Positions 5,759 through 13,155 of a DNA stretch of 16,096 bases are shown here, piece after piece. Source of the stretch: Pelotomaculum sp. UBA1371 (GTDB lineage: Bacteria > Bacillota > Desulfotomaculia > Desulfotomaculales > Pelotomaculaceae); contig DBRJ01000002.1 in the NCBI GenBank assembly GCA_002305915.1, positions 1 to 16,096 on the forward strand, read 5' to 3'. The translations under genes were made by a program, and so were the position numbers. The first letter of the stretch is position 1. Every line of letters begins with the position of its first letter. Below the pieces are notes generated by a model that saw nothing but the letters and a program-made list of their open reading frames with translations, made no database searches and was not told the origin of the DNA.

Positions 5759-7233
5759 AAGCTTCATACATATATCTGGCTGTTTTTGCCTATTTTTTGC
5801 TTGGGACAATTGTTGCCCTATATGCCAAACGGAACATGGTCAGGGGCGTTTCTGATTTCTTCATAGCCAACCGGACCATCAGCGGTTTTGTCGCAGCCCT
5901 AACCTACAGTGCAACAACTTACAGCGCCTTTATGCTGGTGGGTCTGGCCGGGTTGACCTATATCGGAGGTGTGGGCGCCTGGGGTTTTGAGTTAATCTAT
6001 CTATCAGGCCTGGTTTTAGTAGCCTTTTTTGGCCCGAGATTCTGGCTGGCCGGCAAGAAGTACAACTACATTACTCCCTCCGAGATGCTGGGAGACCGGT
6101 ATCAAAGCAAAGGCCTGCAAATTGTCACTGCGGTAAGCTCCATCATTTTTTTGATCCCGTACAGCGCCGTGCAGCTAATTGGTATCGGAACTTTGATGAA
6201 CGGAATGTCCGGAGGGGCCATACCCTTTATGGCGGGACTTCTGATTGCCACCTTCGTCGCCATTATCTGGGCCTATATGGGGGGAATGAGGGCCGTGGCC
6301 TGGACGGATTCACTCCAGGCCCTGATTATGATTATCGTGTCCTCCATCTCGGTGCTATTTGTGGTTTACGGGGCCTTCGGGGGCTTCGGAGGGCTCTTTG
6401 AGTCCCTAGAAGCGAAATACCCGGAGTGGCTGGCCGTCCCCGGCCCGGGTTATTTTAATCAAGCGGCCTTTGTGGCCCTTGCCCTGCCCTGGTTTTTCTT
6501 TTCCCTCTCCAATCCCCAGGTCAGCCAGCGGCTTTTTATTCCCCGCTCCCTGGGCGCCATGCGGACAATGGTCATGGGATTTATGGTATTTGGTTTCATC
6601 TATACCTTTATTTCTATTATATGGGGCTTTTCAGCCAGGCTGCTGCTGCCGGACCTGGCCAGCGGCGATCTGGCTACGCCCAGCCTGCTGGCCTTGAATA
6701 TTATTCCAACTTCTATTTCCCTGCTGGTTATGGTTGGGATCACGGCTGCGGCAATTTCCACCATCAACTCAATCATCCTGACCCTGTCCTCCATGGTATC
6801 GCAGGATATCCTGAAAACGATGAATCCGGTAATAGAAGAAAGCAGGCTTTTCAGCCTGGGCAGGTTCTTTGTGCCGCTGTTCGCCCTCGTAACGTTTTTG
6901 TTCGCCTCGCTTAAGCTGGGGCTGATAGCGATCCTTTCGGTGGCCTCCTCGGCGGGCCTGCTGGTGATTGTGCCGGCTATCATCGGGGCCTTTTTCTGGA
7001 AAAGGGGCACCGCGGCGGGTGCCATTACTAGTATTGTCATCGGCGGCATTGCGGCCTTCTGGTTCCAGTTCGGCGGCGTCAAGCCCCTGGGCTGGGGGCC
7101 GGGGGTCTGGAGCGGGATTATTTCAACGGCGCTCTTTGTTATTGTCAGCCTGCTGACAACTCCTCCCGGGGAAAAGGCCGAGGCGTTCATGGCTTACGTC
7201 AACGGAGCTTTAAAAGAAAACAACGCTATATAA
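5755..7233 (+). CDS. Sodium:solute symporter (SSS family)
   Basis: 492 residues, polytopic, about 12-13 hydrophobic segments across the length. Family landmarks: SDFFIANRTISG (33-44), the first-core-helix region YSATTYSAFMLVGLAGLTY, the SSS signature GGMRAVAWTDSLQ (176-188), NPQVSQRLF (253-261), and TAAAISTINSIILTLSSMV (330-348), whose Ser/Thr residues match the sodium-site helix of the LeuT fold. Members couple sodium entry to uptake of monocarboxylates, amino acids, pantothenate or sugars; the substrate cannot be read from sequence. The closest feel is to carboxylate/pantothenate-type members, supported weakly by the preceding small membrane protein. The start overlaps the upstream stop by four bases (ATGA). 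It ends about 60 bases before a strong hairpin. Confidence 0.93.
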   Translation: MKASYIYLAVFAYFLLGTIVALYAKRNMVRGVSDFFIANRTISGFVAALTYSATTYSAFMLVGLAGLTYIGGVGAWGFELIYLSGLVLVAFFGPRFWLAGKKYNYITPSEMLGDRYQSKGLQIVTAVSSIIFLIPYSAVQLIGIGTLMNGMSGGAIPFMAGLLIATFVAIIWAYMGGMRAVAWTDSLQALIMIIVSSISVLFVVYGAFGGFGGLFESLEAKYPEWLAVPGPGYFNQAAFVALALPWFFFSLSNPQVSQRLFIPRSLGAMRTMVMGFMVFGFIYTFISIIWGFSARLLLPDLASGDLATPSLLALNIIPTSISLLVMVGITAAAISTINSIILTLSSMVSQDILKTMNPVIEESRLFSLGRFFVPLFALVTFLFASLKLGLIAILSVASSAGLLVIVPAIIGAFFWKRGTAAGAITSIVIGGIAAFWFQFGGVKPLGWGPGVWSGIISTALFVIVSLLTTPPGEKAEAFMAYVNGALKENNAI

Positions 7234-7292
7234 TTATTAGGCTATAATCATTAAAAGAATTAAGAACAAAACCAAAAGGGCAAAAAAGCAAT

Positions 7293-7319
7293 AAAAGGGG
7301 AGGCGTCAAGCCTCCCCTT
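7293..7319. terminator. Perfect hairpin between convergent genes, mainly a minus-strand terminator
   Basis: AAGGGGAGGC (7295-7304) and GCCTCCCCTT (7310-7319) are exact complements around GTCAA. On the minus strand the stem runs into TTTTATT, a good terminator for the transglycosylase/coaE transcript. On the plus strand only CTTC follows, so it would stop the symporter transcript less well but can still block 3' decay. Confidence 0.85.
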
Positions 7320-7349
7320 CAAACTCTGATATTGCCGCTGCATAAAAAC

Positions 7350-7925
7350 TCAGTGGTACAGGATGCTGTAAATCCGGTAATACTTCAGGACCTTCTTGAC
7401 ATACAGGCGGGTTTCTTCAAAGGGGATCCGTTCGATGTCGCTGCTGTCTCCAAAATTATTCACGTCGGAGAGCCATTCCCTGACGTTGCCCCGCCCGCCG
7501 TTGTACGCGGCCAGGACCAGGACGGGGTCGTTGCCGAACTCTTTTTTGAGGTCCGCAATATACCAGGCGCCCATTTTGATGCTGGTTTCGGGTTCAAACA
7601 GCTGGTCCGGATCAAAGTTTTGCTCGCCCAGTTGGCCTGCTACCCACTGACCGGTTTCCGGCATGATCTGCATCAATCCCCGGGCCCCCCTGGGGGAAAC
7701 TGCCTTGCTGTCGAACCCGCTCTCGGCTCTCATGATCGCCGCCAGAAGCAGGGGGTCGAGGTTATAAATTCCGGCATAGTGTGAAACAGTGTCACGGTAG
7801 GGGAAAGGGTAAAAAAAGCGGCCCACCGAGTCAAGGTTAAAAATCAACAGCGCTAAAAAAAGGATGATCAGAAATCTGCGTGTCATTTTGCGCGAATTTA
7901 TCCTTCTGCGAAAGACTTTTGCCAT
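7350..7925 (-). CDS. Membrane-anchored lytic transglycosylase (SLT domain)
   Basis: 191 residues from the ATG at 7925, chosen because GGAG lies seven bases upstream; a GTG at 7970 would add 15 residues and overlap coaE. Residues 17-32 are a hydrophobic helix after a basic N-terminus (KVFRRRINSRKMTRR), an anchor or uncleaved signal. The SLT domain covers about 48-165: AAIMRAESGFDSKAVSPRGA with catalytic E68, GLMQIMPETG (83-92) and AAYNGGRGNV (139-148). It cleaves the MurNAc-GlcNAc bond of peptidoglycan to give 1,6-anhydro ends, outside the membrane, in wall remodelling. At under 200 residues it is a short, single-domain member similar to the YjbJ/CwlQ class. It follows coaE by 34 bases and is probably cotranscribed. 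Confidence 0.92.
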   Translation of the reverse strand: MAKVFRRRINSRKMTRRFLIILFLALLIFNLDSVGRFFYPFPYRDTVSHYAGIYNLDPLLLAAIMRAESGFDSKAVSPRGARGLMQIMPETGQWVAGQLGEQNFDPDQLFEPETSIKMGAWYIADLKKEFGNDPVLVLAAYNGGRGNVREWLSDVNNFGDSSDIERIPFEETRLYVKKVLKYYRIYSILYH

Positions 7926-7959
7926 ATGATCACTCCGCCGCGAAGATGGGTTAATATGT

Positions 7960-8595
7960 TTATATGCCACCTTTCACCGGGAAATGATCCTTTAGCAAGT
8001 TTGCCCAGTGTCGATCCACCTGCCTCATGGTTTCCGCCGGTTCACCGCTGTTGTCAATGACCCGGTCGGCATATTTCAGCTTTTCCTCCTGGGGAAGCTG
8101 GGCGGCGATGCGTGAGCGGACCTCATCAGGGCTGAGGCCGTCCCTCCGGGTCAGCCGTTCAATCTGCTTCTCCTCGTCAATTTTGACCACCCAGATCTCG
8201 TCTACGTTGATTTGCAGACCAACCTCGATTAAAAGCGGCGCATCAATAACCAGTACTTCAGGATTGGGCGAAGCGGCGGTCCGGTCAAGAAACCCTTTGA
8301 TTTTGCTCTGGATAGTTTCCTTAATCCGGGAATGGGTAATCTGGTTCAAACGGGCCCTTGCCCCGGGGTCTGCAAAAACCAGTTCGCCTGTGGCCTTGCG
8401 GTCCAGCTCCCCATTCTCCTTCAGGATGCCCGGGCCGAAGTTGGCAACAAGTTCCTCCAGGGCCGGACTCCCCGGCCGGACGACTTCCCTGGCCACCTGG
8501 TCGGCGTCGATTACTTCCGCACCTAGAGCCTTCAGCCGGCTGGACACGGTGCTTTTTCCACTTCCGATATTTCCCGTAAGCCCTATAACAGGCAT
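7960..8595 (-). CDS. coaE: Dephospho-CoA kinase
   Basis: 211 residues. Catalyses the last step of coenzyme A synthesis, ATP-dependent phosphorylation of the 3'-hydroxyl of dephospho-CoA, in the cytoplasm. The P-loop GNIGSGKST is at residues 8-16, the substrate-site VIDADQVAREVV at 28-39, and the lid-region Q-I-E-R-L-x-x-R-D and R-S-R-I-A-A-Q-L-P segments follow. The ATG has a clear GGAGG six bases upstream. Length is typical. It is separated from ytaF by 152 bases holding a terminator-like hairpin, so it likely has its own promoter, though I could not identify convincing boxes. The clustering with polA, mutM and ytaF is as in Bacillus. Confidence 0.97.
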   Translation of the reverse strand: MPVIGLTGNIGSGKSTVSSRLKALGAEVIDADQVAREVVRPGSPALEELVANFGPGILKENGELDRKATGELVFADPGARARLNQITHSRIKETIQSKIKGFLDRTAASPNPEVLVIDAPLLIEVGLQINVDEIWVVKIDEEKQIERLTRRDGLSPDEVRSRIAAQLPQEEKLKYADRVIDNSGEPAETMRQVDRHWANLLKDHFPVKGGI

Positions 8596-8675
8596 GTTAT
8601 TCCTCCAAAAATATATTTTCTTTGTTAATTCGCGTTTTAAAATAGTGTTCCTCTAAAGGGAAAAAGTAATTAAAC

Positions 8676-8703
8676 AAAAATAGCCGGACGACTTTTAGCC
8701 GGC
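8676..8703 (-). terminator. Probable intrinsic terminator after ytaF
   Basis: On the minus strand GCCGG (complement of 8699-8703) pairs with CCGGC (complement of 8683-8687) around an 11-base loop and is followed by TATTTTTG. The 5-bp stem is short but all G/C. It could separate polA-mutM-ytaF from coaE or only attenuate. Confidence 0.5.
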
Positions 8704-8747
8704 CAACTTTTTTGACTCATACTCACTCCACGCTCAATAGGTAATAC

Positions 8748-9392
8748 TCAATAAATCTTGTACAGGCCCAGCAGAATCAGGATGCATCCCGGAAGAACGC
8801 AGATTTGCTGCCCCATTCCCCTGACCATAATGGCGCGGCCCAACAGGATTCCCACATAGGTCAGCAGGAAATGGCCCAGTCCCACCACCAGCGTAGTAAA
8901 GCCGGCGGAAAAGCCGAGCATGGATACCGCAAAACCGGCGGCAAAGGCGTCCATGGCCAGGGCTGTACCCAGAAGGATAGCCTCCTGGGGTGAGATGGCG
9001 CCGGAGCTGTCCTGGTCGGCCCGGACTGGTTCTTTAAGGATCTGAATAACCAGTCCGAGGGGCCGGATGTGAATCCTGAACAGCCGGGGTACGCTGTTCT
9101 CCCTGCTTCTGTCTTTCTCAGTCCGGTTAGCCCGGCGGGTTTGAAGCAGCACCCAGAAGCCGATGAACATTAGCAGGAGTCCGCCCAGCCGGTGGGCCAT
9201 GGCTTCCGGGATTAGGGCCAGGAGCACCTTTCCCCCCGCCATGGATATGCTGATGGCGGCTACGGAGATCAAGCTGATAATCAGGAGGGAAAGCAGGGGG
9301 ACTTTAATTTGCCTGGCGCCGTAAGCCAGGCCTGCAACAAAGGAATCAATATTCAAAGCCAGGGCGAAAAGAAAATACGAAAGCAGTTCCAA
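8748..9392 (-). CDS. ytaF: Sporulation membrane protein YtaF (MntP-like fold)
   Basis: 214 residues, starting at TTG with GGGAGG nine bases upstream. Two homologous membrane halves each carry a conserved Asp: ALNIDSFVAG (D16) and AMDAFAAGFA (D148), as in the MntP/LysE-like cation exporters; hydrophobic segments lie at about 3-23, 31-51, 56-83, 139-160, 163-184 and 197-212. Between the halves a soluble loop (85-137) ends in ADQDSSGAISPQEA, which fits the 12-position EF-hand calcium loop exactly (D126, D128, S130, I133, E137). YtaF is known as a sporulation membrane protein of undefined biochemical function; a cation-transport role is inferred from the fold. It follows mutM by 92 bases on the same strand, matching the order in Bacillus subtilis. 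Confidence 0.9.
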   Translation of the reverse strand: MELLSYFLFALALNIDSFVAGLAYGARQIKVPLLSLLIISLISVAAISISMAGGKVLLALIPEAMAHRLGGLLLMFIGFWVLLQTRRANRTEKDRSRENSVPRLFRIHIRPLGLVIQILKEPVRADQDSSGAISPQEAILLGTALAMDAFAAGFAVSMLGFSAGFTTLVVGLGHFLLTYVGILLGRAIMVRGMGQQICVLPGCILILLGLYKIY

Positions 9393-9484
9393 ATCTCTTT
9401 GCCTCCCATGGATTAGATGTTGCTTTTTGTTTAATCTATGGGGACAGCAAAGCGTTGGTTCCTGCCAATCAATGGCTTGGGGGT

Positions 9485-10315
9485 TTACCTGGCTTTCTGG
9501 CAGGCAGGGCAGTAGTAGGAGCTGCGTCCGCCCACCTTCTTTTTAACGATGGTTTTACCGCAGTGGCTGCAGGGCTCGCCTTCCCGGCTGTAAACCCGCA
9601 GCTGTTCCTGGTAGCTGCCCGACTGCCCTTCACCGTCGACATAGTTCCGGACTGTGGTTCCCCTGCTATCAATTCCTTCCTGGAGGACGTCCTTGATGGC
9701 ACGGTAGAGGGAGGCAATCTCCCTGGGGGTTAGGGTCGTGGCCAGGCGCTCCGGGTTAATTTTAGCCCGGTGCAGCGCCTCGTCGGTATAAATATTTCCC
9801 AGGCCGGCTATGATCGTTTGGTCCAATAGCAAAGGCTTGATCCGGGCGTGGCGGCGGCGCAGTTCTCTTTTCAGATAGTCCCTGGTAAACTGGGGTTCCA
9901 GCGGCTCAACCCCCAGGTTTTTGAGGCCGGTGAGGCTGTCCAGGGATGTGCAGGGCACCAGCCAAAGCTGCCCGAACTGCCGGACATCCGTGAAGTGGAG
10001 CTGGGCCCCGTTGCTTAAATCAAAGATAACGTGGGTGTGCCTGGCCGGGGGGGCGCCGTTATCGCAGTAAACAAGGCTCCCTGTCATCCGCAGGTGGACC
10101 ACGAGATTATAACGGTCGCTTAAATGTAAGAGCAGGTACTTGCCGCGGCGGCTGAGCTTTATGATTTTTTTGCCTTTAATCTCTTTAACAAACTCTTCGG
10201 GATCCGGAGTCTTGATTATTTTGGGCAGGTATACCCGGGCGCCGCAGAACTTTAATCCGGCCAGTTTGGGCTGGAGCGTTTGTCTGACGGTTTCCACTTC
10301 GGGAAGCTCCGGCAT
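9485..10315 (-). CDS. mutM: Formamidopyrimidine-DNA glycosylase (Fpg)
   Basis: 276 residues. Removes 8-oxoguanine and formamidopyrimidines and nicks the abasic site by beta,delta-elimination. The start is set at 10315 because the mature enzyme needs Pro as residue 2: MPELPEVETVRQTL gives the catalytic P2 and E3. An in-frame ATG three codons upstream lies directly on the GGGG ribosome binding site and would bury the catalytic proline. Other landmarks: SRRGKYLLLHL (K59), LRMTGSL (M77, intercalating), DVRQFG (R112, F114), GLGNIYTDEAL (N174) and the C-terminal zinc finger C249, C252, C269, C272. All key residues are present, so it should be active. It begins 18 bases after the polA stop, clearly the same operon, linking base excision with repair synthesis. 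Confidence 0.97.
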   Translation of the reverse strand: MPELPEVETVRQTLQPKLAGLKFCGARVYLPKIIKTPDPEEFVKEIKGKKIIKLSRRGKYLLLHLSDRYNLVVHLRMTGSLVYCDNGAPPARHTHVIFDLSNGAQLHFTDVRQFGQLWLVPCTSLDSLTGLKNLGVEPLEPQFTRDYLKRELRRRHARIKPLLLDQTIIAGLGNIYTDEALHRAKINPERLATTLTPREIASLYRAIKDVLQEGIDSRGTTVRNYVDGEGQSGSYQEQLRVYSREGEPCSHCGKTIVKKKVGGRSSYYCPACQKAR

Positions 10316-10333
10316 GTGTTTCATCCCCTTAAT

Positions 10334-13033
10334 TCATTTTACGTCATACCAGTTTTTGCCTGTTTTAAGGTCAACTAATAGCGGAACGTCCAGGAGCAGC
10401 GCGTTTTCCATACAGCGCTTGACCAGTTCCTGCAATTGCTCGATTTCATTTGCTGGTGCGTCAAAGATCAGCTCGTCATGAACCTGCAGGATCATTTTTG
10501 CCTTCAGGCCGTGTTCAGCCAGTTCCCTGTGAATGTTGACCATGGCCAGCTTAATGATGTCCGCTGCGCTGCCCTGAATAGGTGTATTCATAGCGGTGCG
10601 TTCAGCCGCGTTGCGGACAATCCGGTTGGAGCTGAAAAGATCCGGCAGGTAACGCCGCCTGTTTAAAAGGGTGGTGACGTACCCCCTGGACCGGGCTTCC
10701 TGAATGACCCGGTCGATATAGGACTTGACTCCCGCATAGCGGGCAAAATAGTTTTCGATATAGAGCCTGGCTGTCTGCCGGTCCACCTTGATGTCCCTGG
10801 CCAGGCCGAAATCGCTCAGGCCGTAGATGATGCCGAAATTGACCGCCTTGGCCCGGGCGCGCATTTCCCGGGTTACCTCCTCCAGGGGCACCCCGAAAAC
10901 CTCCGATGCTGTTCTGGCGTGAATGTCCTCACCCTCCCGGAAGGCTTTGAGCAGCACAGGGTCACCGCTGACGTGGGCGAGAATACGCAGCTCAATCTGG
11001 GAGTAGTCGGCCGTCAGCAGCAGGTTATCTGCCCGGGACGGGATAAAAACCTTGCGAATGAGGCGTCCCATCTCCAGCCGGATAGGAATGTTCTGCAGGT
11101 TGGGCTCGGAGCTGGACAACCTGCCCGTGGCAGTGACCGTCTGGTGAAAAGTGGTATGGAGCCGTCCGGTCTCAGGATTGACAAGACCCTTAAGGCCGTC
11201 GGTGTAGGTTGACTTCAACTTCATCAACTGCCGGTACTCCAGGACTTTAGCCACCACCTCGTGGGCCGCGGCAAGTTCTTCCAGCACCCCGGCATCGGTG
11301 GAATAGCCGGTTTTGGTCTTTTTCACGACTGGGAGCTTTAAGTCTTCAAAGAGCACTTTTCCCAGTTGCCTGGTTGAGTTTATGTTGAACTCCCGGCCGG
11401 CCAGGTTGTAGATTTCTTTTTCCAGGCCGTTGAGTAGCCTGCCCAGTTTCTCCGACATGGCTTCCAGCTGCAGCTTGTCAACGGCCACTCCCTCTATTTC
11501 CATTCCGGCAAGGATCTGGGCCAGGGGCATCTCAACTTCGTAAAAGAGCCGGTCCTGCTCCTGGAGCTTCAGCTTTTCTTCCAAAAGCCGGGCCAGCTGC
11601 AGAACACAGTGGGCACTGGCAGGAAGTTCACCCTCATCCCCGGGCAACACCTCGTTCAGATGCTCCAGGACGACATCTTCCAGAGTCCGGTTTGGCGCGG
11701 CCGGATTCAGCAGGTAGGAAGCAATCATGGTGTCAAAAGCAATGGGTTTAATCTCTATACCCAGCCGGTGAAAAATCCAGATGAGCTCCTTTCCGTTATG
11801 GCAGTATTTTTTAATCCCGGGGTTCCCGCAGATGGCTTTTAACGCCTCCAGCGCCCTGTCCCGGAAGTCTCCGGAGCTTCCCGCTGAAAGCTGCCCGTTA
11901 CTGAGCTCAAGATAATATGCCCTGGCCCCGTCCAGAGCAAACCCGGCGGTCACGGTTCTTTCCGGGGCGGCGCCCGGCAGGGCTGCCAGGGAAACCAGGC
12001 CGGCTTTCTGCACAGTTCTAGTGAACTGTTTCAGCCTGGCCGGAGTATCCAGGCGCTGGTAGTCGATGGAGTAGGGCGCCGGCTCAGGTCCGGCCAGCGC
12101 TTCTCTGGCCGTTTTCCGGCCCCGGCTCCGTCCGGCCTGTTTCTTGCCCTCTCCCCCGCTGCCCCGGTTATCCTGGTAGATGGACTTGATCAGGGTTTTA
12201 AACTCCAGCTTTTTAAAGATATCCAGGAGTTTTTTGTAGTCCGGCCCCTCCCAGACGCAGCCGTCCAGGTCGATTTCCAGCGGGATCTCCCGCCGGATGG
12301 TCACAAGTTCTTTAGACAGCCCGGCCTGTTCCCTGTAATTTTTTACCTGCTCCCCTGTGCGGCCGGTCAGTTCATCGGCGGCAGCTATGATATTTTCCAG
12401 GCTGCCGTATTCCTTCAGCAGCCGGGAGGCAGTTTTTTCCCCAATGCCGGGTATACCCTTGATGTTGTCGGAAGGATCCCCGGTCATACCCTTGAAGTCA
12501 GTATACTGGCGGGGTGTAATCCCGTACCTGTCCCAGATTTTCCCCTCGTCATATTCGTCCAGCTCGCTAATACCCTTTTTGGTCAGCCGCACCCTGGTTA
12601 AAGGGGAAACCAGCTGGAGGGCGTCGCGGTCGCCGGTCACGATAATGCTTGTCAGGCCTGCTTGTTCCGCTTTGGCTGAAAGGGCGCCGATGATATCATC
12701 AGCCTCGTATCCATCCAGTTCATAGGTTTTAATCCGGAGGGCGTTAAGGACGTCCTTGAGGATGGGAAACTGGGGCCTCAGGTCGTCCGGTGTGGGGCTG
12801 CGGTTTGCTTTGTAGTCATGATACTGATCGTGGCGGAAGGTAATTCGGCCTTTATCAAAAGCAACTACAATTCTGGCCGGTTGTTCCTGGGCGATAATTT
12901 TCAGCAGCATATTGGTAAAACCGTAAACGGCGTTGGTCATCAGACCCTGGCTGGTGGACAGGGGCGGGATGGCGTGAAAAGCCCGGTGGACCAGGCTGTT
13001 GCCGTCGATGATAATTAGAATATCCTGGGACAT
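10334..13033 (-). CDS. polA: DNA polymerase I, proofreading exonuclease inactive
   Basis: 899 residues. Residues 1-285 are the 5' nuclease (D10, GYEADDIIGAL with D112 and D113, TGDRDALQL, GDPSDNIKGIPGIG), used for primer removal and flap cleavage. About 320-490 is the degenerate 3'-5' exonuclease domain: the DxE of motif I reads LAALPG, the N-x-x-x-D of motif II reads NGKEL, and the YxxxD of motif III is lost at ASAHCVLQL. The polymerase spans 500-899 with motif A TADYSQIELR (D676), motif B RARAKAVNFGIIYG (K729, F733, Y737) and motif C QVHDEL (D853, E854). Residues 288-318 are a Gly/Lys/Arg-rich linker. Loss of proofreading is usual in Bacillus- and Thermus-type enzymes. The ATG has AAAGGTG eight bases upstream. 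First gene of the minus-strand operon, divergent from the S41 peptidase. Confidence 0.98.
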   Translation of the reverse strand: MSQDILIIIDGNSLVHRAFHAIPPLSTSQGLMTNAVYGFTNMLLKIIAQEQPARIVVAFDKGRITFRHDQYHDYKANRSPTPDDLRPQFPILKDVLNALRIKTYELDGYEADDIIGALSAKAEQAGLTSIIVTGDRDALQLVSPLTRVRLTKKGISELDEYDEGKIWDRYGITPRQYTDFKGMTGDPSDNIKGIPGIGEKTASRLLKEYGSLENIIAAADELTGRTGEQVKNYREQAGLSKELVTIRREIPLEIDLDGCVWEGPDYKKLLDIFKKLEFKTLIKSIYQDNRGSGGEGKKQAGRSRGRKTAREALAGPEPAPYSIDYQRLDTPARLKQFTRTVQKAGLVSLAALPGAAPERTVTAGFALDGARAYYLELSNGQLSAGSSGDFRDRALEALKAICGNPGIKKYCHNGKELIWIFHRLGIEIKPIAFDTMIASYLLNPAAPNRTLEDVVLEHLNEVLPGDEGELPASAHCVLQLARLLEEKLKLQEQDRLFYEVEMPLAQILAGMEIEGVAVDKLQLEAMSEKLGRLLNGLEKEIYNLAGREFNINSTRQLGKVLFEDLKLPVVKKTKTGYSTDAGVLEELAAAHEVVAKVLEYRQLMKLKSTYTDGLKGLVNPETGRLHTTFHQTVTATGRLSSSEPNLQNIPIRLEMGRLIRKVFIPSRADNLLLTADYSQIELRILAHVSGDPVLLKAFREGEDIHARTASEVFGVPLEEVTREMRARAKAVNFGIIYGLSDFGLARDIKVDRQTARLYIENYFARYAGVKSYIDRVIQEARSRGYVTTLLNRRRYLPDLFSSNRIVRNAAERTAMNTPIQGSAADIIKLAMVNIHRELAEHGLKAKMILQVHDELIFDAPANEIEQLQELVKRCMENALLLDVPLLVDLKTGKNWYDVK

Positions 13034-13155
13034 TTACTTTGCACCTTTCCCGGGGAGTTACCCGGCTGTTTTCCAATGTTGTTTTCCATTTTATTATTTC
13101 ACCACCTTAACAAAAATACCTTCCCCTAAAGGTAATAAAGCCGCCAAGGAAAAAA

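Noticed and set aside
8027..8656. 209-codon plus-strand open frame over coaE
   Set aside because: Composition is Ser/Arg-rich antisense shadow of coaE, which has all its motifs on the minus strand.
10316..10324. ATG three codons upstream for mutM
   Set aside because: It would displace the catalytic N-terminal proline, and its spacing to GGGG is zero.
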